Below, piece by piece: positions 36,540 to 44,064 of a DNA stretch of 64,000 bases. Where the stretch lies: contig JACJYI010000003.1 of NCBI GenBank assembly GCA_020636225.1, positions 799,531 through 863,530 of the forward strand, in the 5' to 3' direction. Positions within the stretch are counted from its first letter, which is position 1, and every line of letters begins with the position of its first letter. A program made the position numbers and the translations under genes. The notes under the pieces are model-generated. The model was not told the DNA's origin. It was given only the letters and a program-made list of their open reading frames with translations, and did not search any database. The stretch is from Lewinellaceae bacterium. GTDB lineage: Bacteria > Bacteroidota > Bacteroidia > Chitinophagales > Saprospiraceae.

Positions 36540-37912
36540 TTGAGATCTAATCTGTTACCCGTCCCATGTTGATCCAGGGAGTCAGCATTTCGTTTTGAAA
36601 TGATCACTCCGTTAATGGATCGTTTCCAGTTTCCCTGATGATTCGGGATCACCACGGGAAATTTACTGGTTTCGGTCGGTCGGGCAGGAGGTGAGAACAG
36701 GTCGATTTCCTTACCGGGCAAGATATCCAGTCCATTCTTGTTCAGCCATTGCTTGAGTGGATAGGACGAGTCCCTTGATTCGGCTTCGCCAACAGGTTCC
36801 GAAAATGAACTGGTTAAGATACCGATGAATTCCCAGATCAGTTCCGGATCGTAGAGATTCATGGTGATCTCCGGTTTGCCCGGATATGTCCACGATTTAC
36901 CTGATTCGCCAAAGAGCAAGGCCGTAACCGGGATGGGATCCCGGGAGGAGCCGATCAGATGTTCGGAAATGCTGAACGAGCGCTTCCAGAACTGATCATA
37001 GACAGGCAGATAGTGCCCGGACGCCTTGAGCAATCCGACTGCGAAAGGGGCACATCCGCCACCAACGACGCCTTTCTTCAGTTGTTTCCAGGAACGATAA
37101 CTGTCAAAAGGGTCGATCATGTTCGTAAAATAAAGGACGTCTGGACCAAGTGAATCCTGGCGCGCCGATGGTGAAATGGCGCTGTGCAGTGAAACTGTCG
37201 TATAGAATTCAACCATCTCCTTGATTGCAGCACATTGGACAGCAGACAGATGAAAAGCCATGTAGCGTGGTTCTATCCTCTGATGCTGTCGGCCATGAAT
37301 TCCTTTGCGTCTGCCGATATAATGGATGAGGCGATGCAGATTCTCATCACCCCGGATCAGGGTGCCATCCGAGTAATTGTGCATCAGGAATGCCAATCCT
37401 GTTCGTTCCCTGAACAGCAGATGCACGGCGGAGTCAGTATAATGGTGGCTGGACAGGCTGACCCAGTTCTGATAAATGGCCCCATCTGGCAAGGTGCAGG
37501 AAATACAGGTCAACGTATGGCCGATCGTTGACCTGTATGGAAGTTTCATTTTTGATGGCTGGCCATGGCTACTGGAAAAGAACAGAAGTTTTCGACTCAG
37601 GAGGAAACGTTTGGCTTCAATGCGAAAGATGCTCCACAAGGCGGATGAGGGGCAATTGTAGTCAATGGGGTCCGAAGGCGGATAGACAAAGATGGTCAAC
37701 ATCTCATTGACACGACCGTCCTGTTGCGTTGTATCCTGAGTCGTAGTACCAGCGACGGGATGACCCGCATGGGTTTGAGCGGTCGCCAACTGGAGCGAAA
37801 TCGCCCAAATCAAGAAGAGATGACCAGATGGATTCGTCAATGAGCCAACTGTATTCGTTTCATGAAGTGCCCTCTCGGGCGTTATGTAAAAATAGACCTG
37901 AATCCATATCAA
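36536..37912 (-). CDS. Secreted protein with a possible permuted papain-like (NlpC/P60-type) domain
   Basis: Up to 458 residues. The annotated start at 37912 gives an odd N-terminus; a TTG at 37837 would start MTNPSGHLFLIWAISLQLAT, a normal signal peptide cut after TAQ. I do not recognise the family with certainty. IGHTLTCISC in the first half and GGGCAPFAVGLLKASGHYLP in the second resemble the His and Cys motifs of permuted NlpC/P60 or papain-like amidases (where a C-x-x-F-A motif starts a helix). Other segments (SSHHYTDSAVHLLFRERTG) are unassigned. Coupling to the DUF4056-like gene suggests a joint envelope role. Low confidence on function. Confidence 0.55.
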   Translation of the reverse strand: MIWIQVYFYITPERALHETNTVGSLTNPSGHLFLIWAISLQLATAQTHAGHPVAGTTTQDTTQQDGRVNEMLTIFVYPPSDPIDYNCPSSALWSIFRIEAKRFLLSRKLLFFSSSHGQPSKMKLPYRSTIGHTLTCISCTLPDGAIYQNWVSLSSHHYTDSAVHLLFRERTGLAFLMHNYSDGTLIRGDENLHRLIHYIGRRKGIHGRQHQRIEPRYMAFHLSAVQCAAIKEMVEFYTTVSLHSAISPSARQDSLGPDVLYFTNMIDPFDSYRSWKQLKKGVVGGGCAPFAVGLLKASGHYLPVYDQFWKRSFSISEHLIGSSRDPIPVTALLFGESGKSWTYPGKPEITMNLYDPELIWEFIGILTSSFSEPVGEAESRDSSYPLKQWLNKNGLDILPGKEIDLFSPPARPTETSKFPVVIPNHQGNWKRSINGVIISKRNADSLDQHGTGNRLDLK

Positions 37913-38088
37913 TGGATATGACCTGCATCACGAGCGTAGTTGGGATTCGTCGCCAGGTCAGGTGTGGACTGATGATCCCTTGACTCATTCAGGATGCATC
38001 CTGCTCCAGGATGGATGGCCATTGTATTGGCCAACGATATCAGGTCCGTGCCGGTAGAGAAAAGGATAAAGACGCAGGCAGCCATGAC

Positions 38089-38116
38089 AAAAAAGGCCCC
38101 TTCATTGGAAGGGGCC
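38089..38116 (-). terminator. Minus-strand hairpin terminator, copy A
   Basis: Read on the minus strand: GGCCCCTTC, loop CAAT, GAAGGGGCC, then TTTTTT. A 9-bp perfect stem. An almost identical hairpin occurs at 38621-38648, and both precede a GIY-YIG start on the same strand. Confidence 0.8.
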
Positions 38117-38135
38117 TGGAAAGTTGTGGAGGATA

Positions 38136-38314
38136 ACCGCCTACGGCGGTCAGGCCGGAGTCGAATGCTGACGATCCGCCTGGGGTGGATGTCTGCATCC
38201 GGACAACCGCCCTCCGGCGGATCGTCCGGGCCGGTGACCGTCCCGCCCCGAATACTCGGGGCGGGACGCTCTAGCCCCGCCTACGCGAAGCTTCGGCGGG
38301 CAGGCAGCTGAGCG
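38136..38314. repeat. Cluster of REP-like GC-rich palindromes
   Basis: Successive inverted repeats around 38136-38149 (ACCGCCTACGGCGGT), 38206-38222 (CCGCCCTCCGGCGG) and about 38276-38304 (CCCGCCTACG, GCGAAGC, TTCGGCGGGC). Their shared GCC-TACG/CTCC-GGC design resembles bacterial REP or BIME elements; no adjacent RAYT transposase is visible. Confidence 0.6.
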
Positions 38315-38344
38315 AATCCCCAGCCGCAACAGGAATGGTTGCAT

Positions 38345-38617
38345 TCAGGGTAATGGAAATGGATTGGCGATGTAGTTTGCCATCAAGTGCAGATAGGCGG
38401 AAGATCGTTTCTGCTTTTTGAGATGGGCCTCAAAGGCCCTGGCCTCCTGGAATGTCGGGAAGGCCTTGGTGAACATCAGGAGCCATGGCCTACCACTGGC
38501 CGTTGATTTGGAATATCCCCGGTTATGCCTGAGAATCCGGTCACGAAGATTGGCCGAAGCCCCAATATAGTGCTGGTTCCTGGATTCGGAGAAGAGGATG
38601 TTAACGTAGGCAGCGAT
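38345..38617 (-). pseudogene. GIY-YIG single-domain nuclease lacking a start codon
   Basis: The minus-strand frame encodes a complete GIY-YIG domain of about 90 residues (YVNILFSESRNQHYIGASAN, RDRILRHNRGYSKST, PWLLMFTKAFPTFQEARAFE, NPFPLP then TGA), like the small nucleases common in Bacteroidota. At the expected initiation codon the sequence is ATC (38615-38617) where the partial copy upstream at 38083-38085 has ATG, and no ATG, GTG or TTG replaces it sensibly. So the gene is probably dead, or it uses an unconventional start. Its 5' side abuts a terminator hairpin and the tRNA-end-like sequence. Confidence 0.7.
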
Positions 38618-38620
38618 TAC

Positions 38621-38648
38621 AAAAAAGGCCCCTTCGTTGGAAGGGGCC
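38621..38648 (-). terminator. Minus-strand hairpin terminator, copy B
   Basis: GGCCCCTTC, loop CAAC, GAAGGGGCC followed by TTTTTT on the minus strand; nearly identical to copy A at 38089-38116. It would end transcripts coming from the right, as expected downstream of a tRNA gene that has been split by an integrated element. Confidence 0.8.
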
Positions 38649-38658
38649 TTGAAAGTTG

Positions 38659-38674
38659 TGGAGGATACCGGACT
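38659..38674 (-). other. tRNA 3'-end-like sequence, candidate left attachment site
   Basis: On the minus strand this reads AGTCCGGTATCCTCCA, resembling the last part of a T-loop and acceptor stem of a tRNA, and it is followed by a terminator. Rightward of it the sequence is no longer tRNA, and an integrase gene lies 350 bases away. This fits a tyrosine-recombinase element integrated in a tRNA 3' end, with the intact tRNA at the far end outside the window. Inference only; no intact copy is in view. Confidence 0.4.
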
Positions 38675-39026
38675 ACTTGTTAGTCAGCACTTTGGTGGCA
38701 AATGCTGTGTTTTGGGGGTTCAACACGCCTAATTCAGCAACCGTTCCCGGCGATTCACCGTCAAAAGTTTTCAAATTCCATCATGATTCGTCCGCAAATC
38801 CGCCAGTTGTCAACTGGCACCATGGATTCATCGATTGGGCGGCAGCACTCCAATTGTATTATAAAAATAAATATTCATTGCAACCAAGTTGCTATATACT
38901 TGGAATTGAGCCGTGTACGTATGATGAAAATAAAAATTAAAAAGAAATGATGGTTTTTGAAATTTTTCGGGTTTCCGCAGAATACTTATTGGTGATATGT
39001 ATTTATTACAAAATTAACGAGAAGTT
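38675..39026. other. Non-coding left end of the mobile element
   Basis: About 350 bases, AT-rich toward the right. A 94-codon plus-strand frame at 38656-38940 begins inside the tRNA-like repeat and has no recognisable sequence, so I do not call it. The last 60 bases probably carry the integrase promoter, but no clear TAnnTTTG element is seen. Confidence 0.6.
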
Positions 39027-40271
39027 ATGAACATTCATTTTCAACTGGATCGGCCACGCGCCAAACGTTCAACGATCATGCTGACTTACCGTCACCGTGG
39101 ATTCCGATTTCGTTACAGCACAGGGTACAGTGTGGTACCAGCCAATTGGGACAAGTCACGGGAGCGAGAGATTTCAAAAATCGGAACGTCGATTATCAAT
39201 TCCCGGATCAATGCACTCCAAACCGCCTTCGAGAGGATGATGATGTCTTTCCTATCTGGTGAAGGCAGACATCCTTCCCGCCACGAGATGAAGGAATACC
39301 TCGATAGGCATTACCGGGAAAAACGAAACCCGCCAGTCAAGAAGGTTGAAAAGGACTCTCCCTGTCTGATCCGTTATTTCGAGCGACTACTCCAGCTATG
39401 GGCGACGAATGGTCGGATTAAGGCATCATCCGTGAAAGCCTATAATCGTAGTCTCAACATAATGAAAGCCGCATTAAAAGATACCTTGCCAGTTGATCAG
39501 TTGGGTGAAGAGGCAATTGCCACTATTGTGCATTACATGCGAGGACGGAAGGATGAAGATTCCTATATCAAGAAGACACTTGAACATATTAAGACGTTTA
39601 TCAATTATGCCATCCTTGATGATAGCTTGCCTACGGTTGTAGAGAATCCAGTCCAGACAAAAGCATACGGTTTGAAAGATCGCCCTTCCGAGAAAATCTA
39701 TCTTACAAAAGATGAAGTCATTCGGATTGCTGATTTGGATTTATCAAGTGACCAGAGAAAGGATATTGTCCGCGATAATTTCTTGTTTGCAGTTCACACG
39801 GGTCAACGGTACTGTGATCTTGATATCGATAAGTGGGAGTTGGGGGTGACTGAAGAGGGACGGCATTATCTGAAGTATCGAAGTACAAAGTCTGATATTT
39901 TAAGTATGCTGCCTTTGAAACAGGCTGCCTTTGAGATTCTCCAGAAATACCCAAATGGTATGCCTACACGATCTAACACTGAAATAAATCGAATGATTAA
40001 GCAGATTGGTTTTATGGCGGGCATTGATCAAATAGTTACTCGGACAGAGTACCGTGGCGATGAGTTGACAATTCGTTCACCGAAATATTCTCAGATTGAA
40101 ACGCACACTGCTCGGAGGACGTTTTGCACACTCGCAGTAAGGGATGGCGTTCCGACGAATATCATCATGGCTATGTCGGGGCATGCCACCGAATCTTCTT
40201 TCAGGAGGTATGTGCGTCATAGTAAGCATGAGGCAATGCAGGATGCATTGAAATATGATTTCTTCAAGTAA
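39027..40271 (+). CDS. Tyrosine recombinase/integrase of a mobile element
   Basis: 414 residues, complete. N-terminal arm-binding region (MNIHFQLDRPRAKRSTIMLT), core-binding domain around residues 110-205, and catalytic domain with Arg261 (HTGQRYCDLD), HxxR at His360-Arg363 (HTARRTF), His386 (MSGHATESS) and nucleophile Tyr395 (SFRRYVR). This is the Bacteroidota integrase type found on conjugative and mobilisable elements. It would catalyse integration and excision at an attachment site, likely the tRNA-end-like sequence just to the left. It is followed by an excisionase-like gene 12 bases later. Confidence 0.93.
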   Translation: MNIHFQLDRPRAKRSTIMLTYRHRGFRFRYSTGYSVVPANWDKSREREISKIGTSIINSRINALQTAFERMMMSFLSGEGRHPSRHEMKEYLDRHYREKRNPPVKKVEKDSPCLIRYFERLLQLWATNGRIKASSVKAYNRSLNIMKAALKDTLPVDQLGEEAIATIVHYMRGRKDEDSYIKKTLEHIKTFINYAILDDSLPTVVENPVQTKAYGLKDRPSEKIYLTKDEVIRIADLDLSSDQRKDIVRDNFLFAVHTGQRYCDLDIDKWELGVTEEGRHYLKYRSTKSDILSMLPLKQAAFEILQKYPNGMPTRSNTEINRMIKQIGFMAGIDQIVTRTEYRGDELTIRSPKYSQIETHTARRTFCTLAVRDGVPTNIIMAMSGHATESSFRRYVRHSKHEAMQDALKYDFFK

Positions 40272-40283
40272 AATGGAACGACC

Positions 40284-40652
40284 ATGAACCTAATGTTTTC
40301 AAGCTCCTTCTCGGAGTATTCCCCAGTATCCGGATCAAATTCGAGTGCAGCCCCGGCAGTTCAAATTGCTACTCCATTTACAATTGCGGGCACTATGAGG
40401 CCAGTATACCTGAACATATTTCTTACGCCTCCTAATCACAAGGCTGATGACGAAGGTCTGTCAGGACAGTCTGTGAAACCATGGCTGAAAAAGAAGGAAG
40501 CCATGGATTACATCGGTGGCAGTGCGTCCACGTTAGAGCGCTGGGAACGGGCGTACCCAAGTATCCGTCGAAAGGTTGAAGGGGTTGGTTCCATACTTTA
40601 TTCCCGGTCAGAACTGGATAAAGTAATTGACGGGGTATACACGCCGTTATAG
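40284..40652 (+). CDS. Excisionase-like helix-turn-helix protein
   Basis: 122 residues. The C-terminal half is a MerR/excisionase-type winged helix: PWLKKKEAMDYIGGSAST, LERWERAYPSIRR, LYSRSELDKVIDG. The N-terminal 60 residues are Ser/Pro-rich and low complexity; a start at 40395 is possible. Position directly behind the integrase suggests an excision directionality factor or a repressor of the element. A strong terminator follows 20 bases later. Confidence 0.75.
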   Translation: MNLMFSSSFSEYSPVSGSNSSAAPAVQIATPFTIAGTMRPVYLNIFLTPPNHKADDEGLSGQSVKPWLKKKEAMDYIGGSASTLERWERAYPSIRRKVEGVGSILYSRSELDKVIDGVYTPL

Positions 40653-40671
40653 AGGAACGCTTTTCCGTATT

Positions 40672-40709
40672 GAAATGCCTCGGCCCTTGTTCCGAGGCAT
40701 TTCTTTTTC
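40672..40709 (+). terminator. Terminator after integrase-excisionase
   Basis: Perfect 12-bp stem GAAATGCCTCGG (40672-40683) with CCGAGGCATTTC (40692-40703), 8-base loop, followed by TTTTTCT. It separates the int/xis unit from the long non-coding gap. Confidence 0.9.
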
Positions 40710-41192
40710 TGAGACTACACACCGCCGTGATGGAGAATCTTCCTATACGATTTGCAATATATTCCCTATCTTAATAGAATGAGTACAGGCCATAAGGTGC
40801 AATACCTGAAGTCCCTCAGAAAAGGAGTTTAGAGGCAAAGCAATAGCATAGGGTTCCTTGCTCAGGTCATATGTATATACGCATCTCGCTCCACCATTTC
40901 CTGTGTTTCACCTTTCCGGATCGGAATCCTAACAATAGACGTATTGCTTTCAGGGAATTCTTATTGTTCAGTGAATCCGTTGAGACCCCAATCCCAGTAT
41001 TCCTTAGTCTTGGAGTTAGTTTTTATTGATACCCCCATTTGTCAACGGTAATGTCCCCGATCCGAACACGAACGCCGATCCCCGGTTATCGGTGAAGTAT
41101 TTTTTGAAAAAACTCTTATATGTGAAATTTTTCTACCAACTTTTTTTTGGAATCTTCGATCCATGGAAGGGCTTAACTTCCCTACAGCAGCA

Positions 41193-41271
41193 CACCCCGG
41201 GGTGCCCCCCCCTTTACGAGTTGATTCATGCCCCTCCCCGGGGGTATTCCCCTCCAGTATGCCCCTCCCGG
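41193..41271 (-). other. C-rich tract, G-quadruplex potential on the minus strand
   Basis: Contains the palindrome CACCCCGGGGTG and eight runs of three or more C within 80 bases on the plus strand. The complementary strand thus has closely spaced G-runs (for example GGGAGGGG and GGGGAGGGG) that could form G-quadruplexes. No adjacent coding gene. Confidence 0.4.
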
Positions 41272-41531
41272 CGTTATCTGCTCCCTATCAGAGAGGCTTC
41301 GCTTGGAACCTAATACTCAGAGTCATCATGGATGGATTCGAGTGAATGAGTGGGATACCATACATAGGTCGGTTCCCCGATGGATCATGAACTGGGGTCA
41401 ATACGGATAGAAGCTATTCCCCGAAGCCCGGTAGATCAGGCAAGCGGTCTGGGTTGTCCGACATCAGTCTATAAATGGATTGGTAAGTTCCATACCGTTC
41501 ACTCCCTCCCCCTGATCACTGGAAGCGAGTA

Positions 41532-41578
41532 TATCCCCGATCAAATTGAATGGACACTCCCCGATCAATTGAAGTGGG
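41532..41578 (+). repeat. Short tandem repeat, two 24-base units
   Basis: TCCCCGATCAAATTGAATGG and TCCCCGATCAATTGAAGTGG occur 24 bases apart in tandem, differing only by an indel and one base. It belongs to the CCCCGATC word family of this gap. Confidence 0.6.
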
Positions 41579-41724
41579 TACATCTACGTGCGTCAGGACA
41601 GGGGTACTTCCCCAGATCATATACTCCTCCACCCAGTTAGGGTTGGCTGCTTCTTATGTCAATATGCGTCCACTGGACATGCCTGATGGGATACCCCCGA
41701 TCACACATCATACATGTATATGGT

Positions 41725-41921
41725 GTGTACCCATCTACCGAAGGCATTCCATTCATCCCGGTGTGGAGTATCTATCATCGCCATAGATCAGTTATATGCC
41801 CTCAGCCCTGACGGAATAGTATTGATAGCTGGCATCGGCGATTAGGGGTGTCCGTGAATGAGCGTGGGGCTGTACCGGAGAAGACCGTTGATGTCGGGGT
41901 TGAGCAGGGTTGTCAAGTCCA
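41725..41921 (+). repeat. Diverged dispersed repeat, copy 1
   Basis: Aligns by eye with 43523-43705: both start with GTGTACCCAT and ATTCC words, and about 130 bases later share GAGCGTG, ACCGGA, GACCG/CACCG-T and TGTCAA words in the same order. Divergence is high, so ancestry rather than recent duplication is implied. Each copy lies to the 3' side of a minus-strand cargo gene. Confidence 0.5.
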
Positions 41922-41995
41922 ATTAGGATCGCCCCTTATGTATATTTAGATATCAGCACGTAACCAAATTGTTCCGGATGCAGTGAGGTCAAGTC

Positions 41996-42400
41996 TCACA
42001 TTCTTCTGTTCATTGGAGGCAGTTCTCCAAAGGCTTGGTAGTATTCATCCAGAAGCTTTCTTTCCTCAATTTCAGAATTGCCAGTAGAAATTAGTTCTAA
42101 GTAAAGTGAATCGGGTGGATATAATTCCTGTATGCGCTTGTGCTTTTTATATCTAACACCGAATTCGGGAGAGGTTCCCTTGTACTTAGGTGAAACCGAT
42201 TTCTTTAAATTTATAACACGATCAAGAAAGGAATTTGCCTTTCCGATATATAGAATTCCCTGCACGTCCACTCCTAAAAGCCTGTTGACTGGAATAGGTT
42301 TACCATCGTTGATGCCAATTATGATGTACACACCCCCGGATTCTCCAAATTCGGCATTGGCAATGTCCCAGAGGCGGTCATCTATAATTTGGTATTTCAT
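41996..42400 (-). CDS. Stand-alone GIY-YIG nuclease-like protein
   Basis: 134 residues from the ATG at 42400 (MKYQIIDDRLWDIANAEFG); the frame extends to 42475 only through a TTG. GGVYIIIG and LYIGKANSFLDRVINLK form the GIY...YIG core with the catalytic Arg of DRV and a Glu in EIEERKLLDEYY, as expected for GIY-YIG endonucleases. The long loop GINDGKPIPVNRLLGVDVQG between GIY and YIG is unusual. It is a cargo gene of the mobile element next to a lipoprotein gene. DNA cleavage, anti-phage or homing roles are all possible. Confidence 0.75.
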   Translation of the reverse strand: MKYQIIDDRLWDIANAEFGESGGVYIIIGINDGKPIPVNRLLGVDVQGILYIGKANSFLDRVINLKKSVSPKYKGTSPEFGVRYKKHKRIQELYPPDSLYLELISTGNSEIEERKLLDEYYQAFGELPPMNRRM

Positions 42401-42478
42401 TGGAAATAACTTTGCGTGTATGCTATTATTTGCTACGTGCGTCAGTTTATGCTCGATTGATATATTGACTGACAATTT

Positions 42479-43162
42479 TCAAAATGACCGGGCTGGGCGA
42501 ACTCGGTGGTGGTAATCTTTTCCGTAATAACTTCTATGACCTATTCCAAAGTGTTGAATCCACGATGAATTATTGTTGTATTCACTTGAACTCCAGTACG
42601 TTTCCTCTACAAACTTGCCGTAACCCATTAAATGCAAATTTAAATACATCTGGTGTAGTTCACCTCGGGACGGCAAAAACCATTCTGATCCTTTTTCCCG
42701 GCATATCATAGCGGCAATACCTTCAGTACCACATGCACTTAGAATTCGGTCGGTATTACTTGAGCCGTCACCAATTTTCGCCCCAACCTCACTTTCGGGA
42801 TTGGTTGGCAGATTCAAAGCATTGGGCAAGTCGCTAATATCTGTTCCCGGACAACCCCAAATGGCACTTCCAACCAAATCGATCGTATCGCAGATTAGCC
42901 CATATCCATTGTCATCTAAGAAGAAAATGAGTCCATCCTTGAAATACAGCCCATATAGCTGGCTCTTGGACACCCCCTTGTCCAATAGCTCCTTCGGTGA
43001 TGCGCCGTGATCCAATATGTACTGAAGCATCAAAGTGTCAACTACCTGACAGTTTTCTCCGGAAAATCCACGTGTACAACCTGTCTCCTTGAGGCACGAT
43101 GTGGTCGTCAGAGCTACTAACACCAACGCAGCGAGCCATGTGCTATAATGTAGGTTTCTCAT
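42479..43162 (-). CDS. Lipoprotein with C-terminal DUF1566-like (C-type-lectin-fold) domain
   Basis: 227 residues. Lipoprotein signal MRNLHYSTWLAALVLVALTT then TSC gives the lipidated Cys at about residue 23. After a linker region (LMLQYILDHGASPKELLDKG), the last 100 residues match the DUF1566/Lcl fold: WFLPSRGELHQMYLNLHLMG, TYWSSSEYNNNSSWIQ and the terminal HRVRPARSF. This fold is used for ligand display in many Bacteroidota surface proteins and, in other species, as the variable domain of diversity-generating retroelements. No reverse transcriptase is present in the window. Cell-surface binding is inferred; function unknown. Confidence 0.75.
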   Translation of the reverse strand: MRNLHYSTWLAALVLVALTTTSCLKETGCTRGFSGENCQVVDTLMLQYILDHGASPKELLDKGVSKSQLYGLYFKDGLIFFLDDNGYGLICDTIDLVGSAIWGCPGTDISDLPNALNLPTNPESEVGAKIGDGSSNTDRILSACGTEGIAAMICREKGSEWFLPSRGELHQMYLNLHLMGYGKFVEETYWSSSEYNNNSSWIQHFGIGHRSYYGKDYHHRVRPARSF

Positions 43163-44064
43163 AGACTATGCATATTTATTATGGTTTCCGGTCATTGGTT
43201 GGGGAAGAGATTCCCTTCTTCTTGGCCAATTTAATCATAAACAATTTCAAGTTCAACCCAACTAAACATACATTGAACAGGATGCTGGGACTATGGTACT
43301 TCAATTTGGGCGTCTCAATTATCAAATTCTTGCTCGATACCGGGACTCCTTCAATATGTCCATCCGTGACCAAGCCGTCCGGCTGTGCTGCATCGACAAA
43401 TCAACCCTGATGGTACCCCGAGATCAATCGTATTTTACCTGCCTGTATGCACCGTTTATTACCCGTCTAAATGCATCGACCTGATCCAAAATCAACTCTG
43501 GACTCATCAAGAAATACAATAAGGTGTACCCATTTACCCATGACATTCCCCTACGTCCTTCAGGTTCATGTTGAACGGTATCTGTCGTGTTGGACTCCGA
43601 CAGTATTAATTCAGAGCCGGTCTGGTGAGTGATGTGCGATCGTGAGCGTGTGGGAGGCTTTACCGGAGGTCACCGTCGATGCTGGGTAGGGGGTGTCGAT
43701 ATCCAGACTGTCAATTCCCTCCCCACAGTAATGAGAACATATATAAGGTGAATCTCTCCCTCCCCAATAGTCAAATCAACCCGGAACCCGTTCAGATCGC
43801 GTCTGGTGCTGCCAAGCATACAATCGAATGGAGATGGGTGGTTGGTTGCTGCCGGATGTATATACTACAACCGTCAACTATTGCGGGTGTTTCGTTCGGG
43901 GCGTACTCACTTCAACATTAATCTATTCCCGACACGGTCAGGATGTAGGTTTTGGGTGTACCCTGATAAGACAAGCGAGTAATATTCAACTCGCCCATGT
44001 TAGATCGGTATGCTCAGGAGATGCACCTGTTTCATTATTGGGCAATTCACATATGCAGCATTTA
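43163..44064. other. 0.9-kb non-coding gap with repeat copy 2
   Basis: No credible gene. It contains the second copy of the dispersed block (43523-43705) and C-rich words like those of 40.7-42.0 kb. Small open frames here are not supported by any motif or start context. Confidence 0.5.
43523..43705 (+). repeat. Diverged dispersed repeat, copy 2
   Basis: Counterpart of 41725-41921 (see there): GTGTACCCAT, then ATTCC, then GAGCGTG, TACCGGAG, ACCGT and a terminal TGTCAA in the same order and at similar spacing. Confidence 0.5.

Larger units (their letters stand above)
37913..38344. other. Non-coding stretch with terminator, REP-like palindromes and truncated GIY-YIG start
   Basis: No credible gene. 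It holds (i) on the minus strand from 38085 a 58-codon reading frame starting MAACVFILFST, which matches the start of the GIY-YIG pseudogene at 38345-38617 and then diverges; (ii) a minus-strand terminator at 38089-38116; and (iii) GC-rich palindromes from 38136 to about 38310. It therefore looks like a scarred intergenic region next to the integration boundary. Confidence 0.6.
40710..41995. other. 1.3-kb non-coding gap with GATC-rich and C-rich repeats
   Basis: No credible gene on either strand. The stretch is rich in CCCCGATC-like words; GATC itself occurs about 12 times in 41041-41930, several-fold more than expected by chance. It also has a 24-base tandem pair around 41532-41578, a C-rich block with the palindrome CACCCCGGGGTG (41193-41204), and diverged copies of blocks found in the other gaps (41725-41921 resembles 43523-43705; 41486-41530 resembles 44788-44830). 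Its function is unknown. Confidence 0.55.

Noticed and set aside
38656..38940. 94-codon plus-strand frame next to the tRNA-like sequence
   Set aside because: It begins inside the repeated terminator/tRNA-like segment and has no recognisable features.
42479..43162. Complete diversity-generating retroelement
   Set aside because: The target-like domain is present, but no reverse transcriptase, accessory protein or template repeat exists in the window.
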